From CAZPKH01 sp964407165 (lineage in GTDB: Bacteria > Bacteroidota > Bacteroidia > Bacteroidales > Muribaculaceae), in contig CAYOUJ010000014.1 in NCBI GenBank assembly GCA_964407165.1, forward strand, positions 1 through 48,106: DNA of 48,106 nucleotides, in the 5' to 3' direction. Made by a program: the position numbers and the translations under genes. A model generated the notes under the pieces. It had not been told where the DNA came from. It did no database searches and saw nothing but the letters and a program-made list of their open reading frames with translations. Position 1 is the first letter of the stretch; each line of letters opens with the position of its first letter. Shown piece after piece: positions 8,966-18,024 of the stretch.

Positions 8966-9262
8966 ATGACAGACTTCCAGCAGATCATCAACTCGTCGAA
9001 GCCCGTGCTTGTCGACTTCTTCGCCACCTGGTGCGGCCCCTGCAAGATGATGCACCCCATACTCGAGGACGTCAAGGCACGCGTGGGCGACGACGCCAAG
9101 ATCATAACCATCGACGTCGACCGCAACCGCCAGCTCGCCGACCAGTTACAGATACAGTCGGTGCCCACGCTCATACTGTTCAAGAACGGCCAGGTGAAGT
9201 ATCGCGCCAGCGGCGTTCACCGCGCCGACGACCTCGAGCGCCTGCTTCGCGACAATATGTAA
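8966..9262 (+). CDS. trxA: Thioredoxin
   Basis: A 98-residue cytoplasmic disulfide reductase. The active site WCGPCK is at residues 22-27 (Cys23, Cys26), and the cis-Pro segment SVPTLILFKNG and a final amphipathic helix complete the fold. ATG at 8966 (MTDFQQIINSSKP) is preferred to a GTG nine codons upstream, since it matches the usual family start. The acyl-CoA synthetase gene follows but has its own promoter. Confidence 0.95.
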   Translation: MTDFQQIINSSKPVLVDFFATWCGPCKMMHPILEDVKARVGDDAKIITIDVDRNRQLADQLQIQSVPTLILFKNGQVKYRASGVHRADDLERLLRDNM

Positions 9263-9282
9263 CGAACCCTTTCACAGCCGCT

Positions 9283-9306
9283 CTTTAACCGGTTAACCGG
9301 TTAAAG
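9283..9306. repeat. 24-bp perfect palindrome built on TTAACCGG
   Basis: CTTTAACCGGTTAACCGG and its continuation form a fully self-complementary 24-mer 20 nt after the trxA stop. It has no long loop or T-run in the usual place, so it may end or stabilise the transcript. The same building block makes the inverted repeat at 39155-39194. Confidence 0.85.
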
Positions 9307-9353
9307 ACCTCGGTGGCATTTTTGGCCGATTTTTGCCTGTTTTATCATTTTTG

Positions 9354-9385
9354 TTTGGCCAAAAGAAATATTTTGGCTACTTTTG
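9354..9385 (+). promoter_or_regulatory. Promoter of the acyl-CoA synthetase gene
   Basis: TTTG (9354-9357), a 20-nt spacer, then TACTTTTG (9378-9385), both perfect. The ATG of the gene begins five bases after the box, so the message would be leaderless or nearly so. Confidence 0.75.
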
Positions 9386-9389
9386 CTAA

Positions 9390-11054
9390 ATGTTAAAAGA
9401 AAATCTTCTCCAGATCTACCAGCAGAGCTTCCGCGACAACTGGAGCCTGCCGGCACTTACGGCCTACGGCACCGGCTCGACGCTGACGTATTCTGACCTC
9501 GCGCGCCGCATCTCGCGCATGCACGCCACCTTCAAGGCCGCCGGGATAAAGCAGGGCGACAAGATTGCCCTAATGGGCAAGAACTCCATCGAGTGGGTGC
9601 AGCTCTACATGGGAGTCATCACTTACGGTGCCGTCATAGTGCCCGTGCTCAACGAGTTCTCGGCCACTGACGCCCAGCACATCATCAACCACTCCGACGC
9701 CAGGCTGCTGTGGGTCGACGAGAGCATCTGGAACCGCGACATGGACATCACCTCCATGCCGCAGATACGCGCCGTGATGGCTCTCGAGCCCAAGGCTCGC
9801 GTGCTGGCCGAGCAGGGGCTGAACATGGAGAAGGTCCTCGCCAATGCCGACAAGGCTTGGCGCAAGACTTACGCGGGCGGCTTCAACCCCGACGACATAG
9901 TATACCCCCAGCTGCCGCCCGACAGCCTCGCCGAAATCAACTATACCTCCGGCACCACCGGATTTTCAAAGGGCGTCATGCTCACCCTTAACAATCTGGC
10001 GGGCAATGTGGTGTTCGGCATCAACTCGCGCCTGCACCGCCGCGGCACCCGCGCCCTGGCGTTCCTTCCCTTCGCCCATGCCTACGGCTGCGCGTTCGAC
10101 ATGCTCACCACCCTCGCCGTCGGCTCACACATCACCGTCCTGGGTCGCCTCCCCTCGCCCGCCGTCATCGTCAAGGCGATGAACGAGGTCAAGCCCGACT
10201 TGATTATCTCCGTGCCCCTGGTGCTCGAGAAGATCTACCGCAAGCAGCTGCAGCCGCTGCTCAAGAAGGCGTCGTTCCGCGGCATGATGAAGATACCCGG
10301 CTTCCGCCAGGTGCTCTACCGCAAGATACGCTCAAAGTTGGTCAACGCCTTCGGCGGCAAGTTTGAGCAGGTGATAGTCGGCGGCGCACCCCTCAACGCC
10401 GAGGTCGAGGAGTTTCTGCGCCGCATACGTTTCCCATTCACCGTTGGCTATGGCATGACTGAGTGCGGTCCGCTGATCAGCTACACCTACTGGCGCGACT
10501 TCCAGCCATTCTCCTCCGGCCAGACCCTCGTGGGATACATGGAAAGCAAGATTGACGGCTCACTCGACCCGGAGAACGCACCCGGCGAGATATGCGTGCG
10601 CGGCGAGAACGTCATGACGGGCTATTACAAGAACCCCGACGCCACCGCCGCCGCCATCGACGACGACGGCTGGCTGCACACCGGCGACATGGGCACCCGC
10701 TCGGCCGACGGCACCATCTTCATAAAGGGCCGCTACAAGACCATGATACTCGCCGCCAACGGCCAGAACATCTACCCCGAGGAGATCGAGGCCAAGCTCA
10801 ACAACATGACGTATGTCAACGAGAGCCTCGTGGTGGAGCGCGGCAACAAGCTCGTCGCCCTGGTCTACCCCGACCTGGAGGTGATGGACCGCGACGGCGT
10901 GGCCTACGAGGCCCTGCAGCCCCACATGGACAAGAACCTTGAGGAGCTCAACCGCATCGTCGCCCCATACGAGCGCATCGCCGAGATACGCCTCGTCGGC
11001 TCAGAGTTTGAGAAGACCCCCAAGAAATCCATCAAGCGATTCCTCTACTCCTGA
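9390..11054 (+). CDS. Long-chain acyl-CoA synthetase (AMP-binding family)
   Basis: A 554-residue adenylate-forming enzyme that activates fatty acids to acyl-CoA. It has the P-loop-like YTSGTTGFSKGVMLT (about residues 188-202), the VGYGMTECGP A5-type motif, the HTGDMG hinge region and a C-terminal lysine motif in TPKKSIKRFLYS. The length is typical of bacterial long-chain synthetases. The start MLKENLLQIYQQSFRDNW is conserved in character in Bacteroidetes homologues. It is transcribed alone from its own promoter and ends at a strong bidirectional hairpin (11082-11130). Substrate chain length cannot be read here. Confidence 0.92.
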   Translation: MLKENLLQIYQQSFRDNWSLPALTAYGTGSTLTYSDLARRISRMHATFKAAGIKQGDKIALMGKNSIEWVQLYMGVITYGAVIVPVLNEFSATDAQHIINHSDARLLWVDESIWNRDMDITSMPQIRAVMALEPKARVLAEQGLNMEKVLANADKAWRKTYAGGFNPDDIVYPQLPPDSLAEINYTSGTTGFSKGVMLTLNNLAGNVVFGINSRLHRRGTRALAFLPFAHAYGCAFDMLTTLAVGSHITVLGRLPSPAVIVKAMNEVKPDLIISVPLVLEKIYRKQLQPLLKKASFRGMMKIPGFRQVLYRKIRSKLVNAFGGKFEQVIVGGAPLNAEVEEFLRRIRFPFTVGYGMTECGPLISYTYWRDFQPFSSGQTLVGYMESKIDGSLDPENAPGEICVRGENVMTGYYKNPDATAAAIDDDGWLHTGDMGTRSADGTIFIKGRYKTMILAANGQNIYPEEIEAKLNNMTYVNESLVVERGNKLVALVYPDLEVMDRDGVAYEALQPHMDKNLEELNRIVAPYERIAEIRLVGSEFEKTPKKSIKRFLYS

Positions 11055-11081
11055 CCCGGGCCCGCTCGACAACCCGCCGAT

Positions 11082-11130
11082 AAACAATCGACAGCCCATC
11101 GATTATCTATCGATGGGCTGTCGATTGTTT
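11082..11130. terminator. Bidirectional terminator: 22-bp perfect inverted repeat
   Basis: The arms 11082-11103 and 11109-11130 are perfectly complementary with a 5-nt loop. The left arm starts AAACAATCG and the right arm ends CGATTGTTT, giving T-rich tails on both strands. It sits between convergent genes (synthetase stop 11054, ATPase stop 11176). Partial extra copies of ATCGATGGGCTGTCG-like sequence extend to about 11170. Confidence 0.85.
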
Positions 11131-11175
11131 ATCGGTGGGCTGTCGGTTTGTCTATCGATTGTTTGTCAGGGGGGG

Positions 11176-14031
11176 TCAGTGGCGGATGGCCTGCCAGAGT
11201 TCGCGTATCCAGAGCACCAGCGACGACGCGCCGACGATGATCAGCAGGTCAAGGGCGCCCGAGGGGTTGAACGACCAGTCTTGGGTGTGGAGCATAGGCT
11301 CGACATTGAAGAACCGGTAGGCTATCTCGGTGATGAAAAGCTGGCCGAGGACTATGATGGCGACAATGCTCCAAAAGCCGCTGCTCATGCGGGCCTTGAA
11401 GATGCTCTCGTCCGTCTCGAAGACGCGGGCGTCGAACATGTACCAGAAGTGTGTCCACACGAATATTGAGAACAGCAGGGTGGCCTCGTAGGTGGTCATC
11501 TCGCTCTCGGCGCCGACGACGCAGTGGAACATCTGCGGTATCGAGGTGACGTCGGCGTGGTTGAAGAGCCAGTAGAAGCCGAGTGTGATGGCGAAGAAGA
11601 AAATGCCCACGCCCATCAGCTCCGACATCATCGGCCGGGTGAGGATTGAGGCGCGGCGGTCGCGCGGGCGGTCGCGCATGACGCTCTCCGACGGGGGGAG
11701 CGAGGCGAGGGCCATGGCGCCGAAGGTGTCCATGATAAGGTTGACCCACAGCATCTGAGTGACCGTCAGCGGCGACTCGGCGCCCATGAACGAGCCGAAG
11801 AGCACCAGCAGGCAGGCGGCGACGTTGACGGTGAGCTGGAAGAGGAGGAAGCGCTGGATATTCTTGTACAGCGAGCGTCCCCACATCACGGCCCGGCCGA
11901 TTGATGAGAACGAGTTGTCGATGATGGTGATGTCGGAGGCCTCCTTTGCCACGGAGGTGCCGTCGCCCATGGAGAGGCCCACGTGGGCCTGGCGCAGTGC
12001 CGGGGCATCGTTGGTGCCGTCGCCGGTGACGGCCACCACCTGCCCCTTGGCCTGCAGTGCCTCCACCAGGCGCTTCTTGTCAGAGGGGCGGGCACGGGCT
12101 ATGATCTTGATGTCGAGCACGCGGTCGGCCAGTTCCTGGTCTGTCAGGGCGGCAAATTCCGGCCCGGTGATGATGCTGCGGTCGGTGTCGGCGTCGGTCC
12201 ACAGTCCAATCTGGCGGCCTATCTCGCGGGCGGTGGCTGGGGTGTCGCCGGTGACTATCTTGATGTTGATGCCGGCGCGTATGCACTCGTCGACGGCGGC
12301 GGGCACGTCGGCGCGCACGGGGTCGCTGATGGCCACCACGCCCTCGAAGACGAGGTCGGGGGCGTTGAGCTTTGTGCCGTCGATGACGCCGTCGGCGCTG
12401 TCGAGGGTCTGGTATGCGAAGCCCAGCGTGCGCATGGCTTTCGACTGGTAGCCGAGGAGCTGCTTCTCAATTTCGGCGCGGCTGACGCCCCCGGCGACGG
12501 TCTTGCACATTGCCAGCACTATCTCCGGGGCGCCCTTGACATAGAGCGTGAGCCTGCCGGTGACGGGGCTCTTGACGATGGTGGCCATGAACTTGCGCTC
12601 GGTGCTGAACGGTATCTCGGCCACGCGCGGTGCATCGGCCTTGAGCGCGCTGAAGTCGACTTTGCGGCCGTTGAGCCACAGCAGCAGCGCGCCCTCCGTC
12701 GGGTTGCCCAGCGCTACCGGCTTGCTGCCGGAGAGGTCGAGCGTGGCCGTGGAGTTGACGGCGATGCCCTCGTCGACGATGCGCGGGTCTGTGTCGCCGT
12801 AGAACTGCGCCTCGGCCACCTGCATCTGGTTCTGCGTCAGGGTGCCGGTCTTGTCGGTGCAGATGACGGTGGTGGCGCCCATGGTCTCGCAGGCGTGCAT
12901 CTTGCGCACGAGGTTGTTGGTCTTGAGCATGCGGCTCATTGAGTAGGCCAGCGAGAGGGTCACGGCCATGGGCAGGCCCTCGGGCACGGCCACCACGATG
13001 AGCGTGACAGCCACCATGAGCGTGTTGAGCGTGTGGGCCAGGAGCTCGGCCCAAGTGTGCTCCAGCTCGTCGGGCACGAGGCATTGCACCATGGCCACCC
13101 AGGCGAAGAACACCACAAAGAGGCCCGCGATGACACATGTGATCTTTGCTTTGGCGCGGGGGCCGGTCCAGGCGGGGAACTTGCATATCACCAGCCAGAA
13201 GAACAGGGCAACGGGCACTATGAGCGTGAACGCCAGCCAGTTCCAGTGGAAAAAGTGGATGAGCTGGCCAACGATGATGAGTCCGGCTACAGCATAGCTG
13301 GCGTTGGTAATCCAGTGCGCCAGGCCGTCAAGCTGCTCGTTGAGCGGCGTCTTGACAGAGTCGTCAATCTGGGCCTCTACAAACACTTTGCCCATCTCAG
13401 TGGCGTCGCCAACTTTTAGCACGCGCATCACGCCGTGCCCCTCCATCACTTTAGTGCCGCGCATTACATGGTTGGAGGGATAGGTGGCATCGGGGTCAAA
13501 CTCCTCCTCGACGAGGGTCTTGTGGGCCATAGGCTCGCCGGTGAGCGACGACTCGTCGACCGACAGTGCGGAGGCGTCAATCAGCTCGCCGTCGGCGGGA
13601 ATTTCGTCGCCGGTGTTGATGATGACGATGTCGCCCACCACCACGTCGCGGCGGGGGATGGTGGTAGCGGTGCCGTCGCGCACCACCTCGACAGGCTCGT
13701 CGTCATTGACCTGGTTGAGTATACGGAACGCCTTGTTGGCGCGCTGCTCGAAGATGAACGCCAGGCCTGTGGCGAGCAGTATGGCCAGGAATATGCCGAT
13801 GGGCTCGAAGAAGACGGTCCACTCCTCTTCCAGCCCGAAGTATTCATAGAATGAAATGCCCACTGAGAGCACGCCTGCCACGAGCAGTATGATGATGAGG
13901 GGATCTGAGAACTTGTCGAGGAACTCTTTCCACCAAGGGGCTTTCTCAGGGGGGGTGAGCACGTTTGCGCCGTGCTTCCGGCGGCTTTCGAGGACTTGCT
14001 CCTCGGTCAGGCCGGTGAGTTTTTTTCCCAT
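11176..14031 (-). CDS. Calcium-translocating P-type ATPase (PMCA/SERCA-like)
   Basis: A 951-residue inner-membrane cation pump. It has the N-terminal cation-ATPase domain, the actuator-domain motif LTGEP, the membrane motif VPEGLPMAVT, the phosphorylation site CTDKTGTLT with Asp393, the KGAPE nucleotide-binding motif, and the hinge motif TGDGTNDAPAL. About ten hydrophobic segments lie in the usual 4+6 arrangement. The PEGLP form before the phosphorylation site places it with type II Ca2+ pumps rather than heavy-metal pumps, and no metal-binding N-terminal domain is present. It follows the SPFH-like gene by 27 nt, so they are probably co-transcribed. Ion specificity is inferred from the family. 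Confidence 0.93.
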   Translation of the reverse strand: MGKKLTGLTEEQVLESRRKHGANVLTPPEKAPWWKEFLDKFSDPLIIILLVAGVLSVGISFYEYFGLEEEWTVFFEPIGIFLAILLATGLAFIFEQRANKAFRILNQVNDDEPVEVVRDGTATTIPRRDVVVGDIVIINTGDEIPADGELIDASALSVDESSLTGEPMAHKTLVEEEFDPDATYPSNHVMRGTKVMEGHGVMRVLKVGDATEMGKVFVEAQIDDSVKTPLNEQLDGLAHWITNASYAVAGLIIVGQLIHFFHWNWLAFTLIVPVALFFWLVICKFPAWTGPRAKAKITCVIAGLFVVFFAWVAMVQCLVPDELEHTWAELLAHTLNTLMVAVTLIVVAVPEGLPMAVTLSLAYSMSRMLKTNNLVRKMHACETMGATTVICTDKTGTLTQNQMQVAEAQFYGDTDPRIVDEGIAVNSTATLDLSGSKPVALGNPTEGALLLWLNGRKVDFSALKADAPRVAEIPFSTERKFMATIVKSPVTGRLTLYVKGAPEIVLAMCKTVAGGVSRAEIEKQLLGYQSKAMRTLGFAYQTLDSADGVIDGTKLNAPDLVFEGVVAISDPVRADVPAAVDECIRAGINIKIVTGDTPATAREIGRQIGLWTDADTDRSIITGPEFAALTDQELADRVLDIKIIARARPSDKKRLVEALQAKGQVVAVTGDGTNDAPALRQAHVGLSMGDGTSVAKEASDITIIDNSFSSIGRAVMWGRSLYKNIQRFLLFQLTVNVAACLLVLFGSFMGAESPLTVTQMLWVNLIMDTFGAMALASLPPSESVMRDRPRDRRASILTRPMMSELMGVGIFFFAITLGFYWLFNHADVTSIPQMFHCVVGAESEMTTYEATLLFSIFVWTHFWYMFDARVFETDESIFKARMSSGFWSIVAIIVLGQLFITEIAYRFFNVEPMLHTQDWSFNPSGALDLLIIVGASSLVLWIRELWQAIRH

Positions 14032-14058
14032 TATACGTCGTTCGGTTGACAGGCGGGG

Positions 14059-14490
14059 TTACTGTTGCGGTTGGTTGATCAGGGGCCGCGATGCCTCGAG
14101 AATGGGGAGATTAGACTCCGTGGGGATATATATTACCGTCTTGTTGTTAAGGTTGGTCTGCTGGCGCACCCACAGGTATTGTATATATGTGGGTGTCAGT
14201 GAGCCGTTCTCTATGCGTATGGCCTCTGCGGCGCCCTTGGCGCGCTCCACCTCTGCCTGGGCGTTAAGCTTCTCTGCCTCGAGGTTGGCCTTGGCCTCCT
14301 CGATCTTGATCTTGCGGTTTTGCTCAGCCTTGGCAAACTCGGCCTTGCCCTCCATCTCCTGCGACCACACGTTATACCACGGGCGTATGAAAGCCATGGC
14401 CACGAAGAAGACCACGATGGCGATGATAGCGGTGACCACCCACTTGATCAGTTTGGGGGTGACGTTGAGTTGGTTGTTGTTCTGATACAT
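14059..14490 (-). CDS. Short SPFH/HflC-like membrane protein
   Basis: A 143-residue protein with one membrane segment (about residues 14-34, IKWVVTAIIAIVVFFVAM), then IRPWYNVWSQEMEGKAEFAKAEQNRKIKIEEAKANLEAEKL, an Ala/Glu/Lys-rich helix like the C-terminal coiled coil of prohibitin/HflC proteins, and a short C-terminal region (YIQYLWVRQQTNLNNKTVIYIP). It lacks the full SPFH domain, so it is a short relative, not a complete HflC. Such proteins form membrane-associated assemblies around proteases or transporters. Its position just before the P-type ATPase gene may mean it supports that pump; this is inference. Confidence 0.8.
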   Translation of the reverse strand: MYQNNNQLNVTPKLIKWVVTAIIAIVVFFVAMAFIRPWYNVWSQEMEGKAEFAKAEQNRKIKIEEAKANLEAEKLNAQAEVERAKGAAEAIRIENGSLTPTYIQYLWVRQQTNLNNKTVIYIPTESNLPILEASRPLINQPQQ

Positions 14491-14522
14491 CGTCTTAAAT
14501 GTGCTATGGGGTTATGTGGGTG

Positions 14523-14556
14523 CAAAGATACGCAAAAAAGCGGTATCTCCTGCAAA
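14523..14556 (-). promoter_or_regulatory. Promoter of the SPFH-like/P-type ATPase unit
   Basis: Minus strand TATCTTTG (14523-14530), an exact match to TAnnTTTG, with TTTG at 14553-14556 (22-nt spacing). The start codon is about 33 nt downstream. Confidence 0.6.
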
Positions 14557-14660
14557 AAATGCCTATATGCGGTCGGCCTGCCGGTTACAAAGCGGGGCGC
14601 GGGCCGAAAAGTATGAGTCCTTTCAGCACGCGCCCTGCGGTGTTTTGGTTATGAGCGAGG

Positions 14661-15179
14661 TCAAGAGTTCTTGGGGGTCTTGCCCTTCTTGGCAGCGGAT
14701 TCGCCGCCCTGCTTGCCGGGCTTGCTCTGCTTGTTGCCGTGCTTGCCGCCCTTGCCCTGCTTGTGGTCGCGGGCGCTGACGTAGCTGTTCTCAAGGAACT
14801 GCGTGTACTGCTCGGGGGTGAGGATGGCCTTTACCTGGGCGAGGAAGTCGGTGACGCGCTTGGTACGCTCGGCGCGTGCCTGCTCGCGCATGGCCTGGCG
14901 CTGCTCCTTGGTGAGCTCCTGGGGCTTCTCGCCGTCCTTCTTCTCGGGACGGCCGGCCTTCTCGGGGCGGATGGCCTCCAGCTGGCTGCGCTGGGCGTCG
15001 GTGAGGTTGAGACCCTCGAACTGCTGCATGTAGCGGTCTTGGCGGTCGCCGCGCTCGCCACGGGTGCACTCCTTCTTGGTGCTGTCGGTGGTGGTGCCGT
15101 TGTTAGACTTGGCGCTGGCGCTGAGGCCGGCGGTCATGGATGCGATAATGATGGCTGCGCTAAGAATGATCTTCTTCAT
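14661..15179 (-). CDS. Exported Spy-like (LTxxQ) protein, DUF4890-like
   Basis: A 172-residue exported protein. The signal peptide is MKKIILSAAIIIASMTAGLSASA. The mature part is highly charged and helical, with two LTxxQ motifs (LTDAQRSQLEAI about residues 59-70; LTPEQYTQFLEN) separated by a Lys/Glu/Arg-rich helix, as in periplasmic Spy/CpxP-type chaperones. The C-terminal 45 residues are a low-complexity Lys/Gly tail (KQGKGGKHGNKQ). A chaperone or stress role is inferred from the motifs. A TACTTTTG box at 15374-15381 on the minus strand could start its message, with a leader of about 190 nt. Confidence 0.75.
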   Translation of the reverse strand: MKKIILSAAIIIASMTAGLSASAKSNNGTTTDSTKKECTRGERGDRQDRYMQQFEGLNLTDAQRSQLEAIRPEKAGRPEKKDGEKPQELTKEQRQAMREQARAERTKRVTDFLAQVKAILTPEQYTQFLENSYVSARDHKQGKGGKHGNKQSKPGKQGGESAAKKGKTPKNS

Positions 15180-15464
15180 ATTGGTTTACTTGTTTTGGTT
15201 TTTGAAGTTTCTGAAAATTGTTTCGTTTCTCTCTTGTTACGCTTCTTTGACCGCCAAGGATGCGTGAAGTTTAATTCATCGTGCTGATTTAACGAACTTT
15301 GGGTAACGGTTAACGAAATTAACTTAAAAACCTTAATCCTTCTTTAAAATAATGTATACTGAAAATTATTGCACAAAAGTATGCGAAATGTGAAATTTTT
15401 TTTGCAACTTTGCACCGTAATTTAGAGGCAGTATAGCCGCACCGTAACAACACAATCAGCCAAT
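15180..15464. promoter_or_regulatory. Divergent AT-rich spacer between the Spy-like gene and lpxD
   Basis: A 285-nt AT-rich spacer. For the minus gene, TACTTTTG is at 15374-15381. For lpxD, CAACTTTG (15405-15412, seven of eight consensus positions counting the two free ones) lies 53 nt before the start, with no convincing -33 box. A TAACGGTTAACG-type inverted segment lies near 15305. I see no gene or RNA structure. Confidence 0.45.
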
Positions 15465-16493
15465 ATGGAATTCACAGCCGGTCAGATAGCGCAGATGGCC
15501 GGGGGCGCCGTAGAGGGCAACCCCGAGGCACGCGTCAGCACTGTCGCCAAGATAGAGGAGGGCACCCCGGGGAGCATAACCTTCCTGGCAAACCCCAAAT
15601 ACACCCATTACATCTACACCACCAAGGCCTCCGTGGTGCTCGTGGCCGACACATTCGTGCCCGAGCAGCCCGTCGAAGCCACTCTCATACGTGTCAAGGA
15701 CCCTTACGCCACTGTCACCCACCTGCTCGAGATGGTCAGCAAGATGATGCAGCCGCAGCACGTGGGCGTCGAGCAGCCATGCCACATAGCCGAGGGCGTG
15801 GAGGTGCCCGGGGACGCATACGTGGGCGCCTTCGCATACGTTGCCAAGGGCGTCCGCCTGGGTCGCGGAGTGAAGATCTTCCCCGGCTGCTACGTGGGCG
15901 AGAACGTCACCATCGGCGACGGCACCGTGCTCAACGCCGGCGTCAAGGTCTATTACGGCTGCTCGATCGGCGCGGGCTGCATAATCCATGCCGGCGCTGT
16001 CATCGGCGCCGACGGCTTCGGCTTCGCGCCGCTGCCAGACGGGTCGTATGAGAAGATACCGCAGACGGGCACCGTCACTATCGAAGACGACGTGGAGATT
16101 GGCGCCAACACCACCGTCGACCGCGCAACCATGGGTACCACGCGCATACACCGCGGGGTGAAACTCGACAACCTCATCATGGTGGCCCACAACGTGGAGA
16201 TAGGAGCGAACACCGTCATGGCGTCGCAGTGCGGCATCGCCGGAAGCACCAAGGTTGGCAGCCACTGCATGATGGGCGGCCAGGTGGGTCTCGCCGGGCA
16301 CATCACCATCGGCGACAATGTCAATATCGGCGCCCAGTCAGGCATTCACAATAACGTGAAGGAGGGCAGCACCATTCTGGGTTCCCCCGCCGTCGACGCT
16401 CGCATGTTCATGCGCCAGAGCGCTCGTATCAAGCATCTCGACGACATCTGGGACCGCGTCGCAGCCCTCGAGAAAAAGACCAAAAATCTCTAA
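15465..16493 (+). CDS. lpxD: UDP-3-O-(3-hydroxyacyl)glucosamine N-acyltransferase LpxD
   Basis: A 342-residue cytoplasmic enzyme of the third committed step of lipid A synthesis, adding a hydroxyacyl chain from ACP to the 2-amino group. An N-terminal uridine-binding domain (about 1-100, ending in the PYATVTHLLEM region) is followed by a left-handed beta-helix of hexapeptide repeats (VKIFPGCYVGENVTIGDGTV) and a C-terminal helix. The catalytic His is His242 in MVAHNVEIG. It is the first gene of lpxD, lpxC-fabZ, lpxA. Confidence 0.96.
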   Translation: MEFTAGQIAQMAGGAVEGNPEARVSTVAKIEEGTPGSITFLANPKYTHYIYTTKASVVLVADTFVPEQPVEATLIRVKDPYATVTHLLEMVSKMMQPQHVGVEQPCHIAEGVEVPGDAYVGAFAYVAKGVRLGRGVKIFPGCYVGENVTIGDGTVLNAGVKVYYGCSIGAGCIIHAGAVIGADGFGFAPLPDGSYEKIPQTGTVTIEDDVEIGANTTVDRATMGTTRIHRGVKLDNLIMVAHNVEIGANTVMASQCGIAGSTKVGSHCMMGGQVGLAGHITIGDNVNIGAQSGIHNNVKEGSTILGSPAVDARMFMRQSARIKHLDDIWDRVAALEKKTKNL

Positions 16494-16567
16494 TCTGCAG
16501 CCAACCGGTCCCCGTGCTTCGGGGGTGTGCCCCGAAGACCCAAATCAGAAATTACACCGCATTATAT

Positions 16568-17950
16568 ATGAAGCAGACTACACTGAAGGACTCCTTCAAA
16601 GTGAAAGGCAAAGGCCTTCACACCGGCCTGGAGATAGAGGCCGAGTTCATGCCCGCTCCCGAGGGCCATGCCTACAAGATACAGCGCATCGACGTCGACG
16701 GCATGCCCGTCATCGACGCCGTCGCCGAGAATGTCAAGGCCACCAACCGCGGCACCGTCATCGGCAAGGGCGACGTCACCGTCAGCACCATCGAGCATGC
16801 CATGGCAGCCCTCTACGCCTCCGGCATCGACAACTGCCTGATACGCGTCAACGGCCCGGAGATACCTATACTCGACGGCTCCGCAAAGGTCTACATCGAC
16901 GAGATCACCCGCGTGGGCATCGAGGAACAGAACGCCGACAAAGACTATTACGTGGTCAAGTCGAAGATCGAGGTCCGCGACGACACCACCGGCGCAAAGA
17001 TAGTCGTCGTCCCTGACGACGAGCTCAGCATCGACGCCATGGTCGAATTCGACTCACCCGTGCTCAACAACCAGTACGCCACCCTCGACCACCTCGAGAA
17101 CTTCGGCCGCGACATCGCCTCGAGCCGCACCTTCGTCTTCGTGCGCGAGATAGAGCCGCTGGTCAAGGGCAACCTCATCAAGGGGGGCGACCTCGACAAC
17201 GCCATCGTCATCTACGACTCCCCCATGGAGCAGACCGAGCTCGACCGTCTCGCCGACATCATGAAGGTGCCGCACAAAAACGTCACCGAGTTTGGCTACA
17301 TCAACAACCGGCCGCTGACCTCCGACAACGAGCCGGCGCGCCACAAGCTCATGGACATCCTCGGCGACCTCTCGCTCATCGGCCGTCCGCTCAAGGGCAA
17401 GGTGCTCGCCACCCGCCCCGGCCACTCCATCAACACCACCCTGGCCAAGCGCATCCGCCGCGAGATCAAGCGCCAGGAGGTGCAGGCACCGACATATAAC
17501 CCCAACGTGCCCCCGGTAATGGACATCAACCGCATACGCGAGCTGCTGCCCCACCGCTACCCCTTCGCCCTTGTAGACAAAGTGATAGACATGGGCCAGA
17601 ACTACATCGTGGGCATGAAGAACGTGACCGTCAACGAGCCCTTCTTCCAGGGTCACTTCCCCGAAGAGCCCGTCATGCCCGGCGTGCTGCAGATCGAGGC
17701 TATGGCACAGACCGGCGGCCTGCTCGTCCTCAGCAGCGTCGACGAGCCGGAGCGCTACTCCACCTACTTCATGAAGATCGACAACGTCAAGTTCCGCCAG
17801 AAAGTGGTCCCCGGCGACACCCTCTTCTTCCACGTCTCGTTCATGACCGAGCTGCGCCGCGGCACCGCCGTGATGAAGGGCTACGCATTCGTCGGCGAGA
17901 AGATAGTCACCGAGTGCGAGTTCATGGCACAGATAGTCAAAAACAAATAG
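16568..17950 (+). CDS. lpxC-fabZ: LpxC-FabZ fusion (UDP-3-O-acyl-GlcNAc deacetylase / 3-hydroxyacyl-ACP dehydratase)
   Basis: A 460-residue two-domain enzyme. Residues about 1-300 are LpxC, the Zn2+ deacetylase committing to lipid A: metal ligands His77 (STIEHAMAAL), His259 and Asp263 (HKLMD), then RPGHSINTTLAK. Residues about 317-460 are FabZ: ELLPHRYPFALVDK, the catalytic His363 in GHFPEEPVMPGVLQIEAMAQTGG. This fusion is characteristic of Bacteroidetes. Translation is set at 16568 (MKQTTLKDSFKVKGKGLHTG); the 18 upstream in-frame codons are not protein-like. It lies 74 nt after lpxD in the lipid A operon. Confidence 0.96.
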   Translation: MKQTTLKDSFKVKGKGLHTGLEIEAEFMPAPEGHAYKIQRIDVDGMPVIDAVAENVKATNRGTVIGKGDVTVSTIEHAMAALYASGIDNCLIRVNGPEIPILDGSAKVYIDEITRVGIEEQNADKDYYVVKSKIEVRDDTTGAKIVVVPDDELSIDAMVEFDSPVLNNQYATLDHLENFGRDIASSRTFVFVREIEPLVKGNLIKGGDLDNAIVIYDSPMEQTELDRLADIMKVPHKNVTEFGYINNRPLTSDNEPARHKLMDILGDLSLIGRPLKGKVLATRPGHSINTTLAKRIRREIKRQEVQAPTYNPNVPPVMDINRIRELLPHRYPFALVDKVIDMGQNYIVGMKNVTVNEPFFQGHFPEEPVMPGVLQIEAMAQTGGLLVLSSVDEPERYSTYFMKIDNVKFRQKVVPGDTLFFHVSFMTELRRGTAVMKGYAFVGEKIVTECEFMAQIVKNK

Positions 17951-18017
17951 TTTTAAGTTTTTGGTTTTAGTTTTTAGTGAAATGATAACTGAAAACTAAA
18001 AACTAAAAACTAAATAC
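17951..18017. repeat. Inverted array of AACTAAA-type units between lpxC-fabZ and lpxA
   Basis: GTTTTAGTTTTTAGT (17964-17978) and its complement ACTAAAAACTAAAAAC (17995-18010) form an AT-rich hairpin. It fills most of the 74-nt gap inside an otherwise continuous operon. Confidence 0.8.
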
Positions 18018-18024
18018 TTTAGAT

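Noticed and set aside
11176..14031. Heavy-metal (P1B) exporter as identity of the P-type ATPase
   Set aside because: No CPx motif or N-terminal metal-binding domain; the PEGLP motif and ten-segment layout fit a type II Ca2+ pump.
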